From the NCBI GenBank assembly GCA_003116975.1, contig BGKB01000143.1, positions 1 through 64,000 on the forward strand: a DNA stretch of 64,000 bases. The letters are read 5' to 3'. Under the pieces are notes generated by a model, which was given only the letters and a program-made list of their open reading frames with translations, searched no databases and was not told the DNA's origin. This document shows, in pieces, positions 1-8,015 of the stretch. A program made the translations under genes and the position numbers. The stretch is from Aurantiochytrium sp. KH105 (taxonomy: Eukaryota; Sar; Bigyra; Thraustochytrida; Thraustochytriidae). Position 1 is the stretch's first letter. Each line of letters opens with the position of its first letter.

Positions 1-531
1 GGTCGCGCCTGTCTGCACGAGATCCCGCACCTGCTGCACGTTTTCCTCAAGAGCCTGCTTGGCGCTGAGCACATAGGCCTCGACCAGAGCGATGAGGTCG
101 GTCATGCTGCGCGGTACATCGTCCGTTGCCCAGGTGATGAAAGAGTTGATCGAGCCGCACGTCTCGTACGAGTAGTACAGGTCATAGCCCGGAAAGTACG
201 AGGACTCGTATCGATCGCTCGAGCACGAGCTGTCAACGAAGCAGAAGCTCTGATCGCAAAAGTCAGGAGGAAAGAGTGCCGAGCAAAAGGGGTCGAGGTC
301 CTCATCATGCGCCGCGCACTCGTTGAGTCCGTAGGAGAGAGGGTAGCAGTATCTTAATCCACCGTCCTCATAGTACAAGCAGTTCTCGGTCTCGTCGTAG
401 AGGTCAGACTGGCGCAGCGCCAGGGGGAACTCCGTCAGACACTCGCAGCCTGCCTCGGCTCCCAAGGTCGCCACGAGGATCGTCGCGACTGTTCCCGCCC
501 TGAGCGCCATCCCCTCGAAGTTCGCCCACAT
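1..531 (-). CDS. Secreted Cys-rich protein, N-terminal part (runs off the left edge)
   Basis: An open frame runs on the minus strand from an ATG at 531 to the window edge (177 codons, no stop). The N-terminus is MWANFEGMALRAGTVATILV followed by a small-residue stretch ending in EAGCEC, which reads as a signal peptide; a second in-frame ATG at 510 would also give one. The mature part is rich in Cys and aromatic residues, with CYPLSYGLNEC near residue 55, DFCDQSFCFVDSSC near 85 and YYSYETCGSINSF near 120, and then becomes helical. I think this resembles Cys-rich ectodomains placed ahead of receptor-type cyclases in stramenopiles, but that is recollection and not proof. The frame stays open upstream to about 732 without an ATG, so 531 is the best start. 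The downstream part and the function are outside the window. Confidence 0.7.
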   Translation of the reverse strand, partial: MWANFEGMALRAGTVATILVATLGAEAGCECLTEFPLALRQSDLYDETENCLYYEDGGLRYCYPLSYGLNECAAHDEDLDPFCSALFPPDFCDQSFCFVDSSCSSDRYESSYFPGYDLYYSYETCGSINSFITWATDDVPRSMTDLIALVEAYVLSAKQALEENVQQVRDLVQTGAT

Positions 532-1478
532 CGTGATCGATCCTCCAGCGAGCGTCCCTTCGTCTGTCGTACTGCTCGTTTCTGGTTTGCTGCCGCCGGC
601 CGGTCTCGCGCTCCTTCCGACATCACCAGTTGCCGTACCAGCTGAGTAGTTAGCAGCCTGATCGGGGTTCTCCCGCGAGGTTCTCCCGCGTCCGGTTCCC
701 GTCTGGGTCGCAGTCGCGTCACGTCCGGAGTGTTATTCATCACACGGGTGTCGCTGGGTGAGGGCTCTCCGCAAGTGGGCGTGCGCACACTCTCTACTGC
801 GGGTGTGCGGGACAAGTGCAGCTGCAGCTGGCACGTGCAGCAGCCGGTGCAGTCGCAGGTGCTGCTGCTTCTGGCTCGAGCTCTGGGCGAATGCACGCGA
901 CTGGGCATGTGCGGGACGAAGCAGCAGCTGCAGCGATGCTAATGAGGAAGAATTGCCTGTTGCGGTTGCTGTCCACGGAGCTTGAAAGTTAGCGAATTCA
1001 TATGCAGGTGTGCGGCGGCGTTCCCTGTCGTGTTGTCGCAAGAAGCATATGCCTGTTCGCGGCTTGGCGGACCGTTGCAAGGGGCAGAGATGTTAGGGCT
1101 TGGTAGAAAGGTGCTGCTCAACTCTACCGCGATTGGTGATGCCATGCGGCACGATGGATTTGGGCATTCTTCGGCAGTCCGAGCTGGGCGAGGTTGTGAG
1201 CAGGTGATCACAAGCCCGTTTGAATACTTTCTACCGCACTCCAGGCAAATCTTCATCCTCCCTTCACGGACAAGATCAAATGAATGCTCCTGTAGATGAT
1301 GACCTTTTCCAGAATTGTAGGCGAGCGAGCTGGGCGATGCGAACATTGAGCGGCCAACGTAAACCTCCCCCAGCTAAATGTGATAATGTAGACCAGCATC
1401 AGGTAAGCAAATCAGATGCTCCCATGATCTTTCTTCTTTTCTTTTTCTTTGTCAAGATTACAAAACAAAACAAAACAA
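532..1478. other. Intergenic region between two minus-strand genes
   Basis: This should hold the 3' UTR of the cyclase gene (T-rich on the minus strand just after its stop at 1479) and the promoter of the Cys-rich gene. A CTG/CAG-rich patch lies at about 815-935. Short open frames occur on both strands, including one with a few paired cysteines at 939-1346, but none has family features, so I call no gene. Confidence 0.5.
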
Positions 1479-4400
1479 TCAAAAGCTCTTCGACGCCAGC
1501 GTATTGACGCCGGTCCAGCCCTGCTCCTGCGCGTCGATCGCATCGACACCGAAACGCTCAAGTTGTTCGCGAGTGCGCTCTAGCAGCAGTGTTTCCGCCG
1601 TGTTGAGATCGCCGTCCAGATCCGAGACGCTCAAAAGGGTCCGCTCCGCAATTCGAAAGCGGCCCTCCTGAAATGCGTGCAGGGCCACCTCATAACGATT
1701 AATACGAGCAGTCTCGCGCGCTAGCATCGGTATGTCGGTCACAGGATGGAAGCTCTTGAGGACATCCGCCTGAGACTCCATCGTAGGCGTTGCATATAGT
1801 GATCGTCCTGCGCCGTTCGACTCTCCATTCAGCGTCAGATGGGATCCTTGCGAGGACTCTTGGTCGAGCGGCTCGCTCTGTGGGCTATCCGAAGCGTCCG
1901 AGTCTCGAGAAGGCGGCGACGGCGCCGCTTTGGGGAGCAAGGGTCTGAACGACGTGAAGAAGAACTTGCTATTCTTGCCCTGCCGCCGTCTAGTTTTATC
2001 GCGTTTGCCAGCATCGGCACTGCCCCGAGCGTCCCGTCTTTTTCTGCCCTGATCCATGGCATCGTTTTGTGCATCTTGTTCATCGGCGTCGGATTCTCCA
2101 TCCGCATCCTCATCCTCATCCTCATCTTCCTCTTCGTCGCTTTCGCTATCGCTATCGCTGTCCGTCTCTGTCGCCACGTATGGCGCCAAAAACTTGCACT
2201 CGATCGGTTCTTTTTGTAAGACGACTTCGAAAATGCGGGCCGCCTGCTCTTTACCCTTGACTTGAACGAGGTCGAGCTCACGGAGTAAAAAGCTATGACG
2301 AAACGCGCACAAGGAGAGAGTATCTTCCGAGCATATAATTTGCGTGCCATACAGTTTGGAAAGACCCTCGAGACGACTTGCCATGTTCACCGCATCGCCA
2401 AGACTTCCGAACTTGTACTTTGTCAGCGACCCGATCGTCCCACTCAAAACAGGCCCCGTGTGGATGCCAATACGCACACGGAACTCGCCCAGGTCGTATT
2501 TTTCCTTGAACTCTTCTTGAAATTGCACCGAGAGAGTCCTGAGATACTGCTGCTGGGCGATCGCCGCGCTCAGCGCCTTGGTCGCATGGTCGTCAATCGT
2601 TTCTGGTGTATTCCAGAACGCAAGCAGACCATCTCCCTGGATCTCGGCCACCACGCCCTCGTACTGCTCCACGATGGCTGTCATAGCCGTCAGGTAGCGC
2701 GTAATGAGATACATGAGGTCCACGCGCTCCAGTTTTTCTGCGATCGATGTGAATCCCTGAATGTCGGAAAACATGGTCGTGACCACACGCTCCTTCACGT
2801 TGAGGCGCCGCCCGCGCTTGGTCCGCAAAATGTTACGTACCACGGCTGCTGGAACAAAACGCGCAAAGGTTTCCAGAGCATAGTACATCTTTACAAATTC
2901 GCGCTGCGTGCGCGCCACTTCCTTGATACGTGATCGTTCCTCCCGCGGCATGACCGCGCCCTTGTTCCGAAACTCCAGTTTGGTCAATCGCCGTATCTCG
3001 GACGTCAGTCGACGGATAGGACGCGCCAGCAGCGCGGCAATGACGTAGGAGAGTACCAAGGTCAGTAAAATCAGCCCCACCTCGACGCCAGCGCTTGTGC
3101 CCGCGAGTTTTTGTAGCACTTGATTCGTTTCCTCGGTGCTCCGCTGAAGCTGTTCCCGTGGCTCTTGCAGTGCATTCGTGTAGTTGACAATGCTCCACGA
3201 TACAGGCACGGCCAAGACAGCGCGCCAGATAAAAGGATACAAGACGGGGAAGTTATCGTCGGTCGATTCGCCTGACAGGGGACCCACGGTCAAGACCACG
3301 CAATCGCGATAAAGCTGATCAAGGTTGGCGTCAAAGTCAGCGTCATCGTCACTCACGTTGCAAAGGGTGCCATCGCTTGCGTTCCGAATCACCGTAATGG
3401 ACTCGTTGGCTTCCAAATTCAAATTCTCCACCACGTTTGTGTACTGACGGACAATCTCACTTTCGGTGTAATTCATGGCGAACACGGGCGCTGTGATGTT
3501 GAGCTCTCTTCCATCGACAGCACCTCCCACGAGCAGGCCGGTCTGATTGATGTCACTCTCGATCGACGGCACCGATTTGAGCACATAGAAGAATTGCGCG
3601 CACTGCGGGCAACTTAGTGATGTTGCTGCGCTTTCGTTCTGCACGCTGCGTAAAACAGAGACACTCACCGCGCTAATGGCAGACGTCAGAACATTCGTCT
3701 GCGCATACCCCTGGAAACAAGAATACGTTCCACAAAAATTGATCGGGTATGTCAGCAGGAAGCCGTATGTCAGAGATGGATCAAGATAGCCGTCCAGCCA
3801 ATACCCAAAGTTCGTGTATGCTCCAAAGCTTCGAGAGTTGTTTCCAGCCTCGGAAAGAACGTGAAGCTGCGATGAAAGTCCGCTCAGCGAAAATGCGTCA
3901 AGAGGAATGACTTGTCCTGGTTCGATCGGGCTACCATCGGTGCGGTCGAGTTCCCACAGCATCAAGTCGTTACCACTTTCGCTTAGAGCAAGTGTAAACG
4001 ACTCAGAGACGACTTGTCGATCGAAGATAAACGCATTGGGATCAATGTCTGTAGGATCCGTCCCGGAAGTGCTTGCCTGGACAATTGCGCCGCCTGCGAC
4101 GAGACTGACAAAGCTTGAGTTCAGCGTCTGAAATAGCATGTTTGACGTCAGTGACGAAATGAGGGTGGTGTTATCGGTGGCTTGCTGCAGCGAGTCCATC
4201 AGCGTCAGCGTTGAAAGAATGGTCTGAAAGGAGTCCGAAATGATGCTCAGGTCGATCAGGCTCACCGTCGTCTGCAGCGTTGAGGCGAGCTGAGTTCTGC
4301 TGTTGTCAAGCTCCACAAAGAGAGAAGTGTTGATGAAAACATTGAGGCTGCTGTTGCACGATTGCTCGTACGTATCCTGTATCCTTTGCGTAAAGAAGTG

Positions 4401-5219
4401 CTGCACCACAATGATAATGATCGCACCGAAGAGCACGAGCGCCATGAAGGGATACATGATAGCGTCGCGCAGCTGAAATTGCGCTGCGCGATTGCATAGG
4501 CACCAGCACGTCCGCTCGCGGTTTTGCCTAATGTTACGCTCAATGTCAATTTCTAGTTTGCTCTTTCGGCGCCCCAATATGCGTGAATCGCCCGCGCTCC
4601 ATCGACCTGTCGAATACATGCTGTCTGACTTGTCCGAAGCCATCCCCGCGGCCGCGGCCCACGCGGCCTGGTCGAGTACAGGGCCGTTTGACGATGCATC
4701 ACCAGGTGTGAGCATATCAATCTCTTGTCCTAATTGACTCAAGCTGTGCATACGCTTTTGCACGGACGCCATGACACTTTGCGTGCGCGCCATACGTGTG
4801 GCAAATTCTTCGTTTAAAACGGCATCCTGGGCTTCGAGGTCCGCGGGCGCAGACATGGCGGCCTGGGAGATGCCTTCGGTCCATGCAACTCTTTTCTCCG
4901 CGTCATACATAATGCCAGGCCCGCGTCCGCCGAGAGGCGGGCTCGAAGCGATATTGCTGAGGCCAGGCGGTTCATCGAAATGTGATATCGGGTTTTCTTT
5001 TTCCGCCTCGCCACCAAAGGCGGTTTTCTTGGCATCGAGTCGAGGCCCAGCGCAATCATCTTCGCCCTCTTGTTTCTCGTCGCCATCCTGTTCTCGCAGC
5101 ACTTGCTGCCTTTCTTCCGCGTCTTCCTCTGACCGCAAGGTCCTCTCCGAGGCCGACTTTTCGTCGTCACGCTTGTCCTGCGTCCGTCTCTTCGCCGCGG
5201 CATCTCGCTCGTCCTCCAT
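1479..5219 (-). CDS. Receptor-type class III nucleotidyl cyclase (two TM, HAMP)
   Basis: The 1246-residue product has an acidic cytosolic N-terminus, TM1 at about 252-276, an ectodomain of about 430 residues, TM2 at about 710-734, a HAMP-type linker (ARPIRRLTSEIRRLTKLEF), a short signalling helix (FARFVPAAVVRNIL) and a class III cyclase domain at about 800-1000. Catalytic motifs are FSDIQGFTS (first metal Asp), EIQGDGLLAFW (second metal Asp) and GSLGDAVNMASRLEG (transition-state Asn and Arg). A Glu occupies the purine-lysine site and a Gly the Asp/Cys site, so ATP or GTP preference cannot be read off. An Asp/Glu/Ser-rich stretch (about 1017-1043) and a TPR-like helical pair (about 1170-1200) follow. 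The frame is open upstream to 5588, but that part is Arg/Ala-rich low complexity; the ATG at 5219 (MEDERDAAAKRR) is the likely start. Probable role: a plasma-membrane sensor producing a cyclic nucleotide. Confidence 0.9.
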   Translation of the reverse strand: MEDERDAAAKRRTQDKRDDEKSASERTLRSEEDAEERQQVLREQDGDEKQEGEDDCAGPRLDAKKTAFGGEAEKENPISHFDEPPGLSNIASSPPLGGRGPGIMYDAEKRVAWTEGISQAAMSAPADLEAQDAVLNEEFATRMARTQSVMASVQKRMHSLSQLGQEIDMLTPGDASSNGPVLDQAAWAAAAGMASDKSDSMYSTGRWSAGDSRILGRRKSKLEIDIERNIRQNRERTCWCLCNRAAQFQLRDAIMYPFMALVLFGAIIIIVVQHFFTQRIQDTYEQSCNSSLNVFINTSLFVELDNSRTQLASTLQTTVSLIDLSIISDSFQTILSTLTLMDSLQQATDNTTLISSLTSNMLFQTLNSSFVSLVAGGAIVQASTSGTDPTDIDPNAFIFDRQVVSESFTLALSESGNDLMLWELDRTDGSPIEPGQVIPLDAFSLSGLSSQLHVLSEAGNNSRSFGAYTNFGYWLDGYLDPSLTYGFLLTYPINFCGTYSCFQGYAQTNVLTSAISAVSVSVLRSVQNESAATSLSCPQCAQFFYVLKSVPSIESDINQTGLLVGGAVDGRELNITAPVFAMNYTESEIVRQYTNVVENLNLEANESITVIRNASDGTLCNVSDDDADFDANLDQLYRDCVVLTVGPLSGESTDDNFPVLYPFIWRAVLAVPVSWSIVNYTNALQEPREQLQRSTEETNQVLQKLAGTSAGVEVGLILLTLVLSYVIAALLARPIRRLTSEIRRLTKLEFRNKGAVMPREERSRIKEVARTQREFVKMYYALETFARFVPAAVVRNILRTKRGRRLNVKERVVTTMFSDIQGFTSIAEKLERVDLMYLITRYLTAMTAIVEQYEGVVAEIQGDGLLAFWNTPETIDDHATKALSAAIAQQQYLRTLSVQFQEEFKEKYDLGEFRVRIGIHTGPVLSGTIGSLTKYKFGSLGDAVNMASRLEGLSKLYGTQIICSEDTLSLCAFRHSFLLRELDLVQVKGKEQAARIFEVVLQKEPIECKFLAPYVATETDSDSDSESDEEEDEDEDEDADGESDADEQDAQNDAMDQGRKRRDARGSADAGKRDKTRRRQGKNSKFFFTSFRPLLPKAAPSPPSRDSDASDSPQSEPLDQESSQGSHLTLNGESNGAGRSLYATPTMESQADVLKSFHPVTDIPMLARETARINRYEVALHAFQEGRFRIAERTLLSVSDLDGDLNTAETLLLERTREQLERFGVDAIDAQEQGWTGVNTLASKSF

Positions 5220-5735
5220 GGTGCGTCCGCGTCTTCGTCTTGCTCTCGCGGCGCGGCGCGCGCTCCCTGCAGGCGCTGGCGCCTGGCCCCGGCGCTCGCT
5301 CGCTCGCGCGCACGGGCTCGCGACGCGGACGACGCGCGGTCGCGCGCGCGAACTTGCGCAGCTCGAATCTGCGAACTTCGGCCCCTCGTCAGGCAGGGCA
5401 GGGCAGGCCAGGGCACCTCTCGCTCGCGCAGGGCGCCGTGCCTGCGCGATGGGGCGCGCGGTCTGCAGGTCCGCGCCGCCGCGGAGAGAGCCCGAGCAGA
5501 TGCAGCTTTGCCGGGTCGGGAGGGAGGGGTTCGAGCAAGGATTGCACTGTGAAAAACGAGTCAAGTGTCCAGGGCCGCTCGCTCTCACCGGTCACTTTGG
5601 CCATCATTCGGCAACATCGTCAAACTTCTTCGTGCATCGATCCATTATCATCATCATCACTATGGAGTCTCATTGCGAACCTGTCCCGCGTGGAGCGCTG
5701 CAGGCAGGCGGTTGGGGGTGAAGAGACTAATTAGC
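5220..5735. other. Intergenic: cyclase promoter and 3' flank of the B12/PP-loop gene
   Basis: The region is very GC-rich near the cyclase start and contains a short run of ATC/ATT units at about 5641-5660. Minus-strand frames continue open through much of it by composition only. No RNA gene or conserved motif was recognised. Confidence 0.4.
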
Positions 5736-7685
5736 CTAGCTCTTGGCGCGGCGGCGGCGACGGCGCAACATTAAGGGATCGGGAAAGCGAACGATCGTGT
5801 GGAATTCGCCGCACTCGCCAAAGGTATCGGGACCATTCGGGACAGACTTGAGACGGTCCACGAGTTCCGCCGTGTACGGCGTGCCGGTTTCGAGGGCGAT
5901 GCCTCTGGTGCTCAGCGTTGAGACGGCCGCGTCGTCAATATTGCACGCTGAGACCGTTACCGTGGCCTCGAGATCGTCGAGTGCCGTCCAGAGCTGCTGC
6001 TCGAGCTGCGCATAGGGAACCTTGAAGAGAGGGAACTCGCTTCTCCAAGAAGCAAAATTCGCCGCACGCCAGGCCCGAATGTCTTCCAAATGCAAGTCGC
6101 CAAAGACGAGACACACTTGCTCACGAGCAAAGTTGTACTCGCGCAACAGAAGCTCCAAACTGCGCTCCACGGTCTCCACGTAGTCTGTGTTAGCGCTCGC
6201 CCGCGGAAGCGGAGCCACGAGCAAGTCAACGTCGAGCGAGCGCGCTTGGTCCATAATGTCAGAAAGGGGGACTTCTTGCTCGGGGACCACGTTCGTATTG
6301 GCGTCAAAGGTCGTGAGGAGGACGATTTTGTCCCCCGCATCGGCCGTCTCACGCGTGCGAAGATATGTCAAAAAAGAGTCTTTGCCACCACTCCAGAACA
6401 CAATGCGCAGCTTGGCGTCCGGGTCTGCTGCGAGGCCTCGCTTGCGACGAGGAACGGGCCGCGCACGAAGCAGACGCGGGGCTTGGATCGGATCCGATCG
6501 ATGGAGCTTGCGCTGGTCAGCTGGCACAGCGCAGTGACCGTACGGGCAATGACGGCACGCCTTGCCGCAGCAATAGCCCCGTTCGAGAGCAGTTTGCGCT
6601 GTAAAGACCATGTATCCTGTAGCGGGGTCAGTATAAGTCTTGTCACCGCGCTCCATGGCGGCTTGATGCAGGTCTTCGAGATCGCGAAGCCGCTTCGTCT
6701 CGGCAGCTTCGCGTTCCGTCTCTGAAGGAGGCGCCTGCGTTTCAGCAGGACGAACATATGGCTTCCAAGGGAAGCCCTCCTTGGCAGCACCGGGTTTCGC
6801 GGCATTGGCGGGATGCAGCCAATCCACCAGCCACTCAAGGCAGTCCACGAGACGTGGCCCGGGGCGATTGAACATTTGGTTGCCGTCAACAAGGGCGACA
6901 TGATCTTGCTGTACAGCGCGCAGAGAAGGCCACCACGTGGAGGACTCCATGTCACGTGTAAGGCTCTCTGTTTTTGCAAGATCAAGGCCGCAAGGGCAGA
7001 CGATGATTGCGTCGGGGTCATCCTCTTGCAGACGTTCGGTCGGGATGGCAAACGATTTACTTCCGGGATCATCGTTTACGCCCTGGCGTGCGCCTGCCAT
7101 GCGGAGGATCTCGGGCGTCCAGTGTCCACCGACGTAGATAGGGTCGGGCCATTCGATGAAGGCGATGTTTCTGAAGCGAGGCTCCCCGCTCGCGGCGACA
7201 CGTTGACAAGCAGCGTCTACTCGCGCTTGAAGTCTTGCGCGCGAGGTGACGGCTTCCTTGGCGAGTCCGACAGCATTGCCAACTTCATTGAGAGATTCCA
7301 AGACCTCGTCCAAGGTGTGCGGGTTCAGGCTAATGACGCGTGGACGTGGGTCGAGCTGTCGCGCGAGCTGGACGACCTCGTTCATGTCAATGGAACATAC
7401 CTGACAAAGACTCTGCGTGATGATAACATCGGGCTTGAGTTCTTTGAGTAAGCCGGCATTCACCGTGTAGAGACTCTCATTGTTTGCGAGTGCTGAGCGA
7501 ACCTGGTCGTCCACCTCGCGCGGCGTCGTAAAGGTCGTCTTTTGCGCGGTCAGAACGGGAAGGTGCTGGACCTGCGGCGGCCAGTCGCATTCGTGCGATC
7601 TGCCCACGAGCAAATGCGCGCCTCCGATTTCGCAAAGCGCCTCCGTGGCGCTCGGCAGCAGCGAGACCACGCGGAGTGCGCTCAT
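5736..7685 (-). CDS. BtuF-like / DUF5522-type / DUF71 (COG2102) PP-loop ATPase fusion, putative B12 salvage
   Basis: This 649-residue single-frame protein has three parts. Residues 1 to about 290 match the cobalamin/iron substrate-binding protein fold (SLLPSATEALCEIGG, GRSHECDWPP, EWPDPIYVGGHWTPEI) but have no signal peptide, so the protein should be cytosolic. Residues about 345-385 hold a Cys-rich segment of DUF5522 type (GYCCGKACRHCPYGH). Residues about 425-635 are a PP-loop ATP pyrophosphatase of the DUF71/COG2102 family, with FWSGGKDSFL, FGDLHLEDIRAW and GECGEFHT. DUF71 proteins include the diphthamide amidase Dph6 and a separate group predicted from comparative genomics to act in B12 salvage next to btuF. 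The fused BtuF domain favours the latter; this is inference. The protein ends in a basic RRRRRRAKS tail. It is divergent from the GRAM gene across 330 bp. Confidence 0.88.
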   Translation of the reverse strand: MSALRVVSLLPSATEALCEIGGAHLLVGRSHECDWPPQVQHLPVLTAQKTTFTTPREVDDQVRSALANNESLYTVNAGLLKELKPDVIITQSLCQVCSIDMNEVVQLARQLDPRPRVISLNPHTLDEVLESLNEVGNAVGLAKEAVTSRARLQARVDAACQRVAASGEPRFRNIAFIEWPDPIYVGGHWTPEILRMAGARQGVNDDPGSKSFAIPTERLQEDDPDAIIVCPCGLDLAKTESLTRDMESSTWWPSLRAVQQDHVALVDGNQMFNRPGPRLVDCLEWLVDWLHPANAAKPGAAKEGFPWKPYVRPAETQAPPSETEREAAETKRLRDLEDLHQAAMERGDKTYTDPATGYMVFTAQTALERGYCCGKACRHCPYGHCAVPADQRKLHRSDPIQAPRLLRARPVPRRKRGLAADPDAKLRIVFWSGGKDSFLTYLRTRETADAGDKIVLLTTFDANTNVVPEQEVPLSDIMDQARSLDVDLLVAPLPRASANTDYVETVERSLELLLREYNFAREQVCLVFGDLHLEDIRAWRAANFASWRSEFPLFKVPYAQLEQQLWTALDDLEATVTVSACNIDDAAVSTLSTRGIALETGTPYTAELVDRLKSVPNGPDTFGECGEFHTIVRFPDPLMLRRRRRRAKS

Positions 7686-8015
7686 GTCAAATCAAACGAA
7701 ACCAAACCAAAACAACTTCGTGGCGTTGTGTGTTCGTTTGCTTGCTTGCTTGCTTGCTTTCTCGGCAAGCCTAGATTCTTAGTTGGCACCTTGCAAAGTA
7801 CTCTTGCCGCGCAAACAAGCGGTCCTCGCTTGTGTTCGAGCGTCCTCCAAGCCTGGTGCTCGCTGCCGTCCTCTTGGTTTTCCTTTTGCTGCTTGCCATC
7901 GTCGGACGTCCGTCGTGGTATAGTAGGCCCGACGAGAGAGAGGCCAAATAAAAATAATGAAATCAAGATGAAATAGAAAAAGCATTCCAGCTTCTGAGAG
8001 GCTCGTCGAGGCACC
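7686..8015. other. Divergent promoter region (B12/PP-loop gene and GRAM gene)
   Basis: A 330 bp spacer lies between two divergently oriented start codons. It carries a CTTG array near the minus-strand start. No convincing TATA box was seen. It probably contains both 5' UTRs and a shared promoter. Confidence 0.5.
7737..7759. repeat. (CTTG)n tetranucleotide repeat
   Basis: About five tandem CTTG units, read as CAAG/AAGC on the strand of the minus-strand gene, sit some 50-75 bp upstream of its ATG, probably in its 5' UTR. Confidence 0.9.

Noticed and set aside
939-1346. A minus-strand frame with CLECGRKY and CPNPSC that looks faintly like a zinc finger
   Set aside because: Only two loose Cys pairs, no further conservation, and no good start context; a chance occurrence is more likely.
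5220-5588. An N-terminal extension of the cyclase by 123 codons
   Set aside because: The added residues are compositional Arg/Ala/Pro sequence, and a better start (MEDERD) opens the acidic N-terminus.
2295-7451. Several antisense open frames of about 210 codons opposite the cyclase and B12-type genes
   Set aside because: They are mirror frames produced by codon bias and carry no domain motifs, while the opposite strand has clear catalytic domains.
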